Shown here: positions 16,101 through 22,957 of the stretch, piece by piece
How positions within the stretch are numbered: the first letter of the stretch is position 1
How the letters are laid out: the number at the start of each line of letters is the position of its first letter
Assembly: GCA_963757945.1 (NCBI GenBank)
Contig: CAVWTN010000002.1
Location: 1,054,001 to 1,118,000, forward strand
Direction of reading: 5' to 3'
Source: CAVWTN01 sp963757945
Lineage (GTDB): Bacteria; Vulcanimicrobiota; Vulcanimicrobiia; Vulcanimicrobiales; Vulcanimicrobiaceae
DNA: 64,000 nucleotides
Position numbers and translations under genes: made by a program
Notes under the pieces: generated by a model
What the model was told of the DNA's origin: nothing
Database searches by the model: none
What the model saw: the letters and a program-made list of their open reading frames with translations, nothing else

Positions 16101-16310
16101 TGTGATCAGCTTTTGAACTTCCGCAGAGGATGCGCCGGGATATTGCGTGACGATCGTCGCCGCGGGCATCGTGATCTGCGGATTCTCTTGCCGCGGCGTG
16201 ACGAAGACGGCGAGCAGGCCCCAGACGCAGATCGCGATCACGATCGCGGGCGTCAGCTTCGACTGCAGGAAATACGCGGCGAGCCTGCCGGCGAAATTCA
16301 GCCGAGGCAT
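13107..16310 (-). CDS. RND efflux transporter (AcrB/HAE-type permease)
   Basis: The 1067-residue permease has the two-fold RND plan: TM1, a large periplasmic loop, TM2-6, then TM7, loop and TM8-12. Recognisable are PGASSAEVQKLITERGE, VLTLHAKNYD, the TM4 string GLLVDQAIVIVENIHRHY and AVAEIGSPTTLATLTVVLSFLP. The proton-relay position reads VDQ where drug-type pumps have VDD, so one Asp is missing; metal pumps of the CusA type also keep only one. It exports its substrate from inner membrane or periplasm through the MFP and TolC partners. Start and stop overlap both neighbours. The substrate is unknown; CstR-type control hints at a thiol, sulfur or metal stress compound. Confidence 0.93.
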   Translation of the reverse strand: MPRLNFAGRLAAYFLQSKLTPAIVIAICVWGLLAVFVTPRQENPQITMPAATIVTQYPGASSAEVQKLITERGERVFQQIPGIEHVYTVTTQDVSIVTVLFHVGDDPTKSFVDLYDQVFAHLSELPPGASQPQITPLSVDDIPIVVLTLHAKNYDRGQLNSAAERLIEALRPISGLSTVQTFGGRAREVSVSLDPVRLASYGLSPGQIAQALGATNLTQAVGSVRDTSSELSIHAGTAYTSVDQVGAQIVGVSGGQPVSLRQVAKIELGYAPEESQTQFAYGGAEKDRSKAPEPAVSIAIAKKAGANAVTIADAVLATAKATALPPGIDVAVTRNYGEKANAAVNELIERLIEAIVIVVILLMVLGWREALVVATAIPLTLFVTLGMGLLTGQTINRITLFALILGLGLLVDQAIVIVENIHRHYHNDPDAPRAEATVRAVAEIGSPTTLATLTVVLSFLPMLFVTGMMGPYMRPIPINVPIAMIASLLIAFTITPWATYALLRNQKPPKVAHGIPRWVAPFRNMLSGLLDKPARGSIFLGLLLLAFLASAALPVFKLVQFRMLPDANETTFLVSIDAPPASPVARTTQIADAVGAELSTIPEIQDYQTFVGTNAISDLSSLLQGTAFRNAPNLADIRVNLVPKDKRKIQSAAFVQQVRPRLAAIAARYGATLRILQTPPGPPVRDTILAKIYGPDPDVRRAIASRVDGMLQRERGVVDIDSSFKALPASLQLAVDQRKASLSGVSAAEIAQTLGMALHGATVSTLHVPTEARPVGIFVRFAPEYRKDAASLASIQVPTRMGGMVPLSAVTTVIAGQLEAPLYRDDYENVSYVGADMAGRSSTYAVIDMLFELARNPLPQGYRIDWDGEWHLTNTVFADLGTAMLIAFILIYFVLVARFRSFMVPLVVLAAVPLAVIGVMPGFAILAPFGIYFSATAMIGLIALIGIVVRNSIILIEFIEDKLKEGGSLRDSLIEATTARTRPIFLTAAAGVLSSIVIAADPVWSGLAWALVFGMSASAVLSILAIPVLYERVARKTFVAATGPGAAAGSGVFPPELTAPRTSVESR

Positions 16311-17593
16311 CAGCGCGTCACCGTCACGGCAGCGCCCTCGGTCAGACGCTGCAGATTCGTGACGGCGACCCGGACGCCGTCGCCCGCGACCCCGCGCACT
16401 TCGACGAGTTTGTCTCCGACGGTACCGCTCTGCACCGGAACGAACGACGCCGTGCCTTCGCGGACGACGAAGACGCCGGCTTGCCCCGCGCGCGTGACGA
16501 GCGCGGCGAGAGGGACCGCCCAGCCTTGGTGCGCCGCGCTCGGGAGCACCACGCGCGCGAACATCCCCGGCATGAGCCCCGCGCGATCGGCGAGCGAGAT
16601 CTTCACGGTCGTCGAGCGGAGCGCCGGGTTTTGCGAAGGGAAGATCGCGCGAACGCGCGCCGGGACGGTGGCCCCCCCGAGCGCATCGACCCGCACGATC
16701 GCCGGCGCGCCCTGCACGAGCGCGCCGAGGTCCTCATCCGGAACCGCGACGTCGAGTTCGAGCTCGTGCGTATCTTGCACGGCGACCACGGGGCTGCCCG
16801 GGCCGACGACGGCGCCCGGATCGACGAACTTCGCCGTCACGGTGCCGGCGAAGGGAGCCGTCAGGGTCGCCTCGCGCAGCGGCACGCCGGCCGCCGAGAC
16901 CCCTGCGCGCGCCTGCGCCGCCATATCGGAGGCGGCTCGCGATTGCGCCAGCGCCGCTTGGTAGCCGCTCTGCGCGCCGCTCAGTCCCGCCTGCGCCTGC
17001 GTGACGCCGGCTTGGGCGGCCGCCAGATTCGCCTGCGCCTCATCGTCTTGCTGTTGCGAGATCGCGCCTTCGGCGAAGAGCGTCTTCATGCGGCCCGCGG
17101 TCGTCCGTGCGAGTTCGAAGCGGCTGCGCGCCGCGCCGAGTTGCGCGCGGGCGCCGTCGATCGCCGAAGACGCCGCCCCAAGCGCCGAGCGGCTCGCCGC
17201 CTGGCCCGCGAGCGAGGCTAAGGCGCCCGCCTGCGCTTGCGCGAAGCCCGCACCATAGCCCGCGGCATCGACTTGGGCCAAGACTTGGCCCGCCGTGACG
17301 TGGTCGCCGGCTTGGACCGAGACCGAGACGATCCGGCCCGCCGCGACCGCTCCGACCGTCGCCGACCTCACCGCGACGAGGTTCCCTGAAAGCTCGGCCG
17401 GCGTGGAAAAGCTCGCGGTCCGCAACGGGACGACGGAGACCGGAATGGCGGCTGCAGCGCCTTCACTCGCACCGGCCGCGGCATCCTTCCCTCCCCCGCA
17501 ACCCGCGAGCGGCGTCACCGCGGCGATGCCGAGGAGGGCGAAGGCTCTCCAGGCGGAGCGGCCGGTGGTTCGGGAATGCGATCGAGCGTTCAC
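16310..17593 (-). CDS. RND periplasmic adaptor (membrane fusion lipoprotein)
   Basis: This 427-residue adaptor starts at GTG 17593, supported by AGGA 10 nt upstream; an ATG at 17668 would lie inside the operator. The signal sequence ends in lipobox LAGC (about residue 29-32), followed by GGGKDAA, so it is a lipoprotein. It has a biotinyl-lipoyl half (GRIVSVSVQAGDHVTAGQVLAQVD), a long Ala/Gln-rich hairpin (about 120-240), the second lipoyl half (LTAPFAGTVTAKFVDPGAVV) and a beta-barrel. The stop overlaps the RND start (TGATG). Confidence 0.92.
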   Translation of the reverse strand: MNARSHSRTTGRSAWRAFALLGIAAVTPLAGCGGGKDAAAGASEGAAAAIPVSVVPLRTASFSTPAELSGNLVAVRSATVGAVAAGRIVSVSVQAGDHVTAGQVLAQVDAAGYGAGFAQAQAGALASLAGQAASRSALGAASSAIDGARAQLGAARSRFELARTTAGRMKTLFAEGAISQQQDDEAQANLAAAQAGVTQAQAGLSGAQSGYQAALAQSRAASDMAAQARAGVSAAGVPLREATLTAPFAGTVTAKFVDPGAVVGPGSPVVAVQDTHELELDVAVPDEDLGALVQGAPAIVRVDALGGATVPARVRAIFPSQNPALRSTTVKISLADRAGLMPGMFARVVLPSAAHQGWAVPLAALVTRAGQAGVFVVREGTASFVPVQSGTVGDKLVEVRGVAGDGVRVAVTNLQRLTEGAAVTVTR

Positions 17594-17658
17594 GTTCGGA
17601 GCATCCTGTCGGGCGAGGCGCGGCCCGAAAATCGGCGCCGCTAACACAGGCATATCAT

Positions 17659-17674
17659 ATACCCCCATGGGTAT
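17659..17674. promoter_or_regulatory. CsoR/CstR-type operator between repressor and efflux operon
   Basis: ATACCC-CCAT-GGGTAT is a perfect 6-4-6 inverted repeat. It lies 40-55 nt before the repressor ATG, just upstream of its -35, and 66-81 nt before the adaptor GTG. It can therefore control both directions. A partial second site, GATACCGGGTAG (17689-17700), lies in the repressor promoter spacer. Confidence 0.8.
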
Positions 17675-17678
17675 CAGA

Positions 17679-17707
17679 TTGTCAAGGGATACCGGGTAGT
17701 GTATATT
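17679..17707 (+). promoter_or_regulatory. Leaderless-type promoter of the CsoR/CstR-like gene
   Basis: TTGTCA (17679-17684), a 17-bp spacer and TATATT (17702-17707) are followed by 6 nt and ATG 17714. Transcription would begin at the start codon, and no Shine-Dalgarno is visible. Confidence 0.6.
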
Positions 17708-17713
17708 TGACAG

Positions 17714-18064
17714 ATGGCGGCAAAACGCGCACCGAGCGCTCGGATCGCACGCAACCTACCAGATGCGAAAGCGCCGACCGGCGAGGATGCGCTCCGCGTC
17801 CCGGACAAGGTCGTCGCGGAAGTGACGGCGCGTCTGCGTCGCGTCGAAGGCCAGGTCAGGGCGGTCCAACGGATGATCGCCGAGCGCCGGGATTGCCACG
17901 CGGTCGTGCAACAGATGGCTGCGGCGCGGGCGGCGCTCGAAAAAGCGACCGTTCAATTGATGGCGACGAGCATGGCCGAATGCATCCGGCCCAAAGCCGA
18001 CGGCGGCATCGACGAAAACGAACTCAAGCGCCTGACGGACACCTTCGTAAAACTGCTGGGCTGA
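17714..18064 (+). CDS. CsoR-family repressor, CstR-like (persulfide-sensor type)
   Basis: The 116-residue protein has an extended basic N-terminus (about 1-30) before the DUF156 four-helix core (VAEVTARLRRVEGQVRAVQRMI). Both family cysteines are present, in RRDCHAVV and SMAECIRP. The copper-ligand His of CsoR, four residues before the second Cys, is replaced by Ser. Two Cys without that His is the CstR pattern, which senses persulfides rather than Cu(I). This is a residue-based inference; another metal or thiol signal remains possible. The adjacent perfect operator implies autoregulation, and a matching site sits at the SQR promoter. Confidence 0.85.
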   Translation: MAAKRAPSARIARNLPDAKAPTGEDALRVPDKVVAEVTARLRRVEGQVRAVQRMIAERRDCHAVVQQMAAARAALEKATVQLMATSMAECIRPKADGGIDENELKRLTDTFVKLLG

Positions 18065-18214
18065 ATGCACGCTCGTCCGCCATGACGCACCTCGGCCTCT
18101 TGTCGCCGTGCAACATCGTCCTGCGCGCGGAAGACGCCATCGAAATCTCGGCATCGATGCGGGAGCGACGACGGAGATCGTGGAGAATAGCGCTGACGCG
18201 CGGCTGCGCGACGC

Positions 18215-19297
18215 TCAGCCGATATGCAACACGTGGACGAGCGAGATACTCACGACGGCCATAACTGCCGCGAGCAACATGCCGGCGCCCAGCGGACGGG
18301 CACCCATCCGGCGGATCTTTTCGATGTCCACGTTGAGCCCGACGCCCGCGAGCACCATCACGATAAAGAATCCCGCGCACAGCGTGAGTGCTCCAGCCGT
18401 GCCTGCGGAAAACACGTGCAGGCTGTTGAGCGTGGCCATCGCGACGAAGCCGAGGATGAACCACGGAACCGTGTTCATGACGCGCCGCCACAACGGCACG
18501 CCGCCCCCGGGTGCTGCGGCCTGCGCGCCCTCGGCAAAGCGCGCGTCGGCCCACAGACCGATACCGATCGCGAGCGGCACGAGCAGAACGGTCCGCGTTA
18601 GCTTGACGATCGTCGCGACGGCACCGGCCTTCGCCCCGTACACGTAACCGGTCGCGACGACGACCGAGGTGTCGTTGACCGCCGTGCCCGCCCAACTTCC
18701 AAAGGCCGTCTCCGAGAGGTGCAAGGCATGACCGAGCGGCGGGTAGAGCAGCAGCGCGATGATGTTGAACGTGAATATCGTCGTGATCGCATAGGCGATC
18801 TCTTCGTCCTTCGCGCGCAGGAGCGGTCCGATCGCGAGGATCGCCGAACCGCCGCAGATCGCGGTGCCCGCACCGATCAGCGTCCCAACGGTTCCGGGGA
18901 GCCGAAAGAGCCGCGCCAGCCCCAAGCCCAGCAGCATCGCAACGATGAAACAAGCGCATACGAGCGCGAGCGTCGCCGCGCCCGCCTGCACGATCGCCGC
19001 GAACGTGAGACCTGCGCCGAACAAAATGATCGCGGCACGCAAGAAATACCGTAGGGTAAACGCCACCCCGGGCCGGATGCCGGCGGGAAGCTGCAGCAGG
19101 TTCCGCGCCGCCATCCCCGCGACGAGTGCGAGCACGACATCAGGGATGGCGCCCGTGAAACGAGCGAGCAGCCTCGCGCCGACCGCGATCGCGAGAATGA
19201 CGATCAAGCCCGGGAGCACGGACCCCGATTCAGCTTTCCGCGTGACGGGGCGAGGGTTAGCTTGGGGGGCGGACTCCGGAGCGGCGGTCGCATGCAT
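18215..19297 (-). CDS. YeiH-family putative anion (sulfate) exporter
   Basis: This 360-residue membrane protein has about ten hydrophobic segments. Family blocks are GIRPGVAFTLRYFLRAAIILFG, GAGTAICGGSAILAIGP, ETAFGSWAGTAVNDTSVVVATG and the KLTRTVLLVP helix. The family (Cons_hypoth698) is annotated as putative sulfate exporters on weak experimental grounds. Next to SQR, rhodanese and a CstR-like repressor, export of an oxidised sulfur anion is a sensible inference. It converges on the repressor gene; 18065-18214 holds only a weak GC hairpin. Confidence 0.8.
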   Translation of the reverse strand: MHATAAPESAPQANPRPVTRKAESGSVLPGLIVILAIAVGARLLARFTGAIPDVVLALVAGMAARNLLQLPAGIRPGVAFTLRYFLRAAIILFGAGLTFAAIVQAGAATLALVCACFIVAMLLGLGLARLFRLPGTVGTLIGAGTAICGGSAILAIGPLLRAKDEEIAYAITTIFTFNIIALLLYPPLGHALHLSETAFGSWAGTAVNDTSVVVATGYVYGAKAGAVATIVKLTRTVLLVPLAIGIGLWADARFAEGAQAAAPGGGVPLWRRVMNTVPWFILGFVAMATLNSLHVFSAGTAGALTLCAGFFIVMVLAGVGLNVDIEKIRRMGARPLGAGMLLAAVMAVVSISLVHVLHIG

Positions 19298-19303
19298 GCA
19301 GTA

Positions 19304-19332
19304 ACACTATCGCGCCTAATTTAATAAGTCAA
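19304..19332 (-). promoter_or_regulatory. Putative promoter of the YeiH-like gene
   Basis: On the minus strand TTGACT (19332-19327), a 17-bp spacer and TAGTGT (19309-19304) end 6 nt before ATG 19297. The whole 19310-19380 stretch is strikingly AT-rich for this genome. No ATACCC/GGGTAT operator is present. Confidence 0.45.
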
Positions 19333-19410
19333 AGTAGCGTTTATTTAGACTATACCAATTAATTCTTATTTTAATCAGCGCAGGCGGGCAACGGGCGGCC
19401 GCGGCCGCCG

Positions 19411-20160
19411 TTAGACGTTACGCTTGACCGCGAGCGGCCCCGGCGCCTGAGCGACGGGCATCAGTTGCAACGAGTTCACGTTCACGTACCAGGGTCGCGT
19501 GGCGACCCAATGGATCGCGTCCGCGATGTCGTCGGCCGTCAAGGCTTGCGTGTCCGCGTACACCGCGGCGGCCTTCGTCGCGTCGCCGCGGAAGCGCACG
19601 TTCGAGAACTCAGTCCCCCCGCACAGGCCCGGCTCGATGTCGGTGACGCGCACGCGCGTGCCGAGCAGATCCGCGCGCAAATTCAAGCTGAACTGATAGA
19701 CGAACGCCTTCGTCGCGCCGTACACGTTGCCGCCGGGGTACGGGAATTCGGCCGCGGTCGAGCCGAGGTTCACGATGTGGCCGCGATTGCGCGCGACCAT
19801 CCCGGGCAGCACCGTGCGCGTGCAGTAGAGCAGGCCCTTCACGTTCGTGTCGACCATCGTGTCCCATTCGTCGAGCGACGCGGCCTGCGCGGGCTCGAGG
19901 CCCAGAGCCAGGCCCGCGTTGTTCACCAGCACGTCGATCTCCGCGAAATCGGCCGGCAACCGCGCGAGCGTCCTCTCGACGGAGCCGCGGTCCCGAACGT
20001 CGAGCGTCACCGGCAGCAAGCCGGCCCCCAGTTCCTCTCGCAACTCCGTCAGCTTTTCCGCTCGCCGCGCCGCCGCGATCACGCGCGCGCCCTCGCGCAC
20101 GAAGCGCCGCGCGATCGCCGCGCCGAAGCCCGCGCTCGCGCCGGTAACCAAAACGATCAT
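19411..20160 (-). CDS. ydfG: Short-chain dehydrogenase, YdfG-like (3-hydroxy acid / L-allo-threonine dehydrogenase)
   Basis: The 249-residue SDR has TGASAGFG (NADP-binding), DVRDR, NNAGLALG, the active-site Ser in NLGSTAAEFPYPGGNVYGATKAF (YxxxK within it) and DIEPGLCGGTEFSNVRF. These follow E. coli YdfG closely end to end, including MIVLVTGA at the start. YdfG-type enzymes use NADP to oxidise serine, allo-threonine and other 3-hydroxy acids and can reduce malonic semialdehyde. ATG 20160 is fixed by GGAAGGAG upstream and the family N-terminus. Confidence 0.9.
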   Translation of the reverse strand: MIVLVTGASAGFGAAIARRFVREGARVIAAARRAEKLTELREELGAGLLPVTLDVRDRGSVERTLARLPADFAEIDVLVNNAGLALGLEPAQAASLDEWDTMVDTNVKGLLYCTRTVLPGMVARNRGHIVNLGSTAAEFPYPGGNVYGATKAFVYQFSLNLRADLLGTRVRVTDIEPGLCGGTEFSNVRFRGDATKAAAVYADTQALTADDIADAIHWVATRPWYVNVNSLQLMPVAQAPGPLAVKRNV

Positions 20161-20252
20161 TCCCGCTCCTTCCGCCACTGCGGGTTCCCTTCGCAGCGCG
20201 GCTCGCCCGCGCCCTGTTACTTTTCCGCAAGGTCGCGGTAGAAGAGCGAGCC

Positions 20253-20546
20253 ATGAAGCTTTTCCGCCTGCTCGCCGCCGTCCGCGCCGCGCTTCCCCGC
20301 ATCCTCCCGCTCATGCGCGATCCGCGGGTCCCGTTCTGGCTGAAGGCCGGCACGCTGGCGAGCGCGGCGTTCATCGTGTCACCGCTCGACCTGCTCGGCG
20401 ATATCCCCGTCGTCGGCGTTCTGGACGACGTCGCGCTCATGAGCTTGCTCGCGATGCTGTTCGTGAACGTCGCCGCGTCCCAATCCGAACGCCGCGCGGC
20501 CGCCGGCGAGCCCGAGCCGGAACTGAAGGTCGTCCGCCCGCTCTAG
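20253..20546 (+). CDS. YkvA/DUF1232 small membrane protein
   Basis: The 97-residue protein carries the DUF1232 core LMRDPRVPFWLKAGTLASAAFIVSPLDLLGDIPVVGVLDDVALM. Two short hydrophobic helices flank the invariant SPLDLLGD-P turn. Function is unknown in the family. It reads away from the divergent SDR gene, 92 bp apart. Confidence 0.85.
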   Translation: MKLFRLLAAVRAALPRILPLMRDPRVPFWLKAGTLASAAFIVSPLDLLGDIPVVGVLDDVALMSLLAMLFVNVAASQSERRAAAGEPEPELKVVRPL

Positions 20547-20615
20547 CGAGCGGAGCGCCGGCGCAACACCACGCACCACGCGGGTCGCGGCCCGCTCATC
20601 TCGAAATACCACCTC

Positions 20616-20957
20616 ATGGCTGACGACGAACGGCGCCTGGTCTATTCGACCGACGGTTCGCTCCCGCTCCCACGCTTCGACCGCCCGGCAAAACGCGGCC
20701 CGGCGCGCGCACCGAACGCAATCCCCGTCGACGGCATCCTGCGCGTCGGTTGCGAGAAGCGCCGCGGCGGCAGCATGACGCTGGTGTACGGCCTCGGCGC
20801 GGAGGAACTCGATCCGGCGGGCCGCGAGCTGCGGCGGCTATGCGGTTCCGGCGGAACGTCGAAAGACGGCATCGTCGCGATTCAAGGCGATCATCGCGAC
20901 GCGATCGTTGCCTTCTTCACGCAACGCGGTCGCAAGATCAAGCGCATGGGAGGCTGA
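20616..20957 (+). CDS. yciH: SUI1/eIF1-like translation factor (YciH family)
   Basis: The 113-residue protein has an SUI1 fold in its second half: ILRVGCEKRRGGSMTLVYGL, then the C-terminal LRRLCGSGGTSKDGIVAIQGDHRDAIVAFF. These match bacterial YciH proteins, which influence start-codon selection and initiation fidelity on the 30S subunit. The N-terminus (VYSTDGSLPLPR) is also typical. In a region using many GTG/TTG and apparently leaderless starts, such a factor is of interest. Confidence 0.88.
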   Translation: MADDERRLVYSTDGSLPLPRFDRPAKRGPARAPNAIPVDGILRVGCEKRRGGSMTLVYGLGAEELDPAGRELRRLCGSGGTSKDGIVAIQGDHRDAIVAFFTQRGRKIKRMGG

Positions 20958-21438
20958 CGCCACGTTCCTCCTCGGCTCCTCGCTCGCCACGACCTCGCCC
21001 GCGCCGCCCGCCTACGATGCGGCTCCGGCGGCGCCGCCCGCGGCGGCTTCGCTCGGTCCCGACGCCGTCCTGATCGTCAACAGCGGCTCGACGAACGTGG
21101 CGGGCTACCGCATCGTCGTACACAAGAACGGCACGGCCGACGCGTACGAAGGCCCAAACGTGGTTCGCCGAACGCTGGACCCCGCGCTCGCAGCGAACCT
21201 CTTCGCGCACGTCGAGCGCGCCGCGCCGCTGGACGCGCTGCCCACCGCACATTGCATGAAGAGCGCGTCGTTCGGTTCGCGCACGATCGTCGCGTGGAAC
21301 GGGCGCACGAGCGGCGACCTGACGTGCGGGGGCGACGACCGCCTGCGCGCGCTCGCCTCCGCCGTGCAGGACGTGATCCACGCCTGCGCTCCCCCGACGC
21401 TGCCCCGGAGACGTCTTGACGGACCAGCCACACGCTAA
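20908..21438 (+). CDS. Uncharacterised protein, start uncertain
   Basis: The open frame gives at most 176 residues from TTG 20908, inside the yciH end; no ATG or GTG precedes the plausible coding part. About residue 20-47 is hydrophobic then Ala/Pro-rich (LLGSSLATTSPAPP), possibly a remnant signal peptide. After that comes a small domain with INSGSTNVAGYRIVV and two Cys (HCMK, LTCGG). The C-terminus overlaps the next gene by 23 nt. I do not recognise a family. The missing normal start suggests a 5' truncation, a rare start or a sequencing frameshift. Confidence 0.5.
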   Translation: MPSSRNAVARSSAWEADATFLLGSSLATTSPAPPAYDAAPAAPPAAASLGPDAVLIVNSGSTNVAGYRIVVHKNGTADAYEGPNVVRRTLDPALAANLFAHVERAAPLDALPTAHCMKSASFGSRTIVAWNGRTSGDLTCGGDDRLRALASAVQDVIHACAPPTLPRRRLDGPATR

Positions 21439-22894
21439 CGAATCTGGAGCGGAGCGACCGATAACCGTAGACATGCGCGCGCTTTCCGCCGGTGCTCCGC
21501 TTGCGTTGTTGCCGTCAACCCCCGTGCCCGCTTTGCAGCAAACGCGCTTCGGACCGGGCGTCATCGTCTCGCTTCCCAGCGGGAGCGTCGCGGGCGACCT
21601 GCGTGCCGTCAGCCGCGACGAATCGCGTCGCAGGACGACCTACGAGCTCGTCGTGACGAACGAGACGGTCGCGCCGATCGCGGCCTACACGTACGCTCTG
21701 GGGCAAACGCCCGACGCGGGCGCGAACTGGCGCACGGTGACGGTCCCCCCGTTCACCTCGATCGCCGTGACGATCGAGGTGCCGTTCCCGCCGCGCGGCG
21801 TCGAACAGCGCGTCGTCGCGGAGCTGCACGCCGACGAGGCGCACTGGACGATCGACGCGCACGGCCCGCGCACGTTCGAGCGCACCCCGGCGCCGGCGAA
21901 GGCCCTCCTCGCGGGCGCTCTCCTGCTCGCGGCCCTCGCCGCGGGCGCCTACGCCGCGTTCGGGCCGAAAGTGACGGCGCTTGCGGCGCCCGCGACCGTG
22001 CCGGGCGGGAACGATTTCCAAGTCGCCTACGCAACCAGCGGGGCGGACCACCTGCGCTGGCGCGTCGACAACGCCGACGGCGTGGAATTGCACGGAGGCG
22101 ACCTGCGTGAGCCGCGCGGGGCGATCGCGCTCCAACTCCCGGTCGTGAGCCAGGCCGAAGGCTTCGACGTGCGGCTCGACGCGGCCGGCCCGCTCGGCAG
22201 CGGAACCCGTACGGTGCATGTCGTCGCCGTGCCCGACACGGCGAAGCTCGCCGCCGAACCGATTCGCATCTCGTCGCTCGTCGTTGCGAGTCAGAACGTA
22301 GCCTCAGGCAAACCGATCCTGATCACCTACCGCACCAACGTCAAGAGCGGCACCGTCAGCCTGCTCGATCAGAGCGACAACGTGCGAGCCTCCGCCCCGC
22401 TCGACGGATCCGGGACGACCAGCTTGCCCGCGCCGCGCGTCGCCGAAGATCAAGCGTTCCGCGTCGTGCTCGACGCGCAGCGGAACGGGACGCACGCGCA
22501 ATCGAGCGTCGGCGTCACCGTCAAGGCCGCGGGAGCGGCGCTCGCAACGCTGCCCGCCGCCGCGCCCGTCAGCGCGCTCGAAGGCGCCGGCCCGGACGCC
22601 GCCGGGAGCGCGTCGATCTCTTTGCGCAAGCAGCGTTACCGCTCCGGAGACGTCATCCCCGTGGACATCCTCGGGAGCTTTGCGAACGTCCACATCGCGA
22701 TCGCGAACGCCGGGGGCGTCGAGCTCTCGAGCAAGGACGTGCTGCCCGGCGAGCGGACGGCGGTCTTGCTCGTGCCCGAGGTCCCGGCCACCACGAAGCT
22801 TCTGGTCGTCGCGACGTTCGGCCGCGGGGTCGGCCAAGAGACCGTCGTCCGCTCGATTGTGATTCGGCCCGCACCCAAACCACCTAAAGTCTAG
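21416..22894 (+). CDS. Single-pass membrane protein with Ig-like exported domains, unknown function
   Basis: TTG 21416 follows GGAG at 5 nt, giving 492 residues. An N-terminal beta-rich region (about 45-155) with polar strands precedes one transmembrane helix (KALLAGALLLAALAAGAYAAF, about 163-183). A long beta-rich C-terminal region follows, with several Ig-like strand patterns (TYRTNVKSGTVSLLDQS and others). There is no enzyme motif. It precedes the ATPase-BTAD regulator by 63 bp on the same strand and could be its membrane partner; this rests on position only. Confidence 0.7.
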   Translation: MTDQPHANESGAERPITVDMRALSAGAPLALLPSTPVPALQQTRFGPGVIVSLPSGSVAGDLRAVSRDESRRRTTYELVVTNETVAPIAAYTYALGQTPDAGANWRTVTVPPFTSIAVTIEVPFPPRGVEQRVVAELHADEAHWTIDAHGPRTFERTPAPAKALLAGALLLAALAAGAYAAFGPKVTALAAPATVPGGNDFQVAYATSGADHLRWRVDNADGVELHGGDLREPRGAIALQLPVVSQAEGFDVRLDAAGPLGSGTRTVHVVAVPDTAKLAAEPIRISSLVVASQNVASGKPILITYRTNVKSGTVSLLDQSDNVRASAPLDGSGTTSLPAPRVAEDQAFRVVLDAQRNGTHAQSSVGVTVKAAGAALATLPAAAPVSALEGAGPDAAGSASISLRKQRYRSGDVIPVDILGSFANVHIAIANAGGVELSSKDVLPGERTAVLLVPEVPATTKLLVVATFGRGVGQETVVRSIVIRPAPKPPKV

Positions 22895-22957
22895 CGTCAA
22901 CGCGCCGTAAACATAAGAGTACCCAAGTCTCTCGGATTAGCACGGAGGCGTTTTTCG

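Noticed and set aside
17653..17668. ATG starts at 17668 or 17653 for the membrane fusion protein
   Set aside because: They lie in or next to the perfect operator, whereas GTG 17593 has a Shine-Dalgarno and places a proper lipoprotein signal at the N-terminus.
18190..18218. Hairpin between the CstR-like gene and yeiH as a bidirectional terminator
   Set aside because: The stem has mismatches and there is no T-run on either strand.
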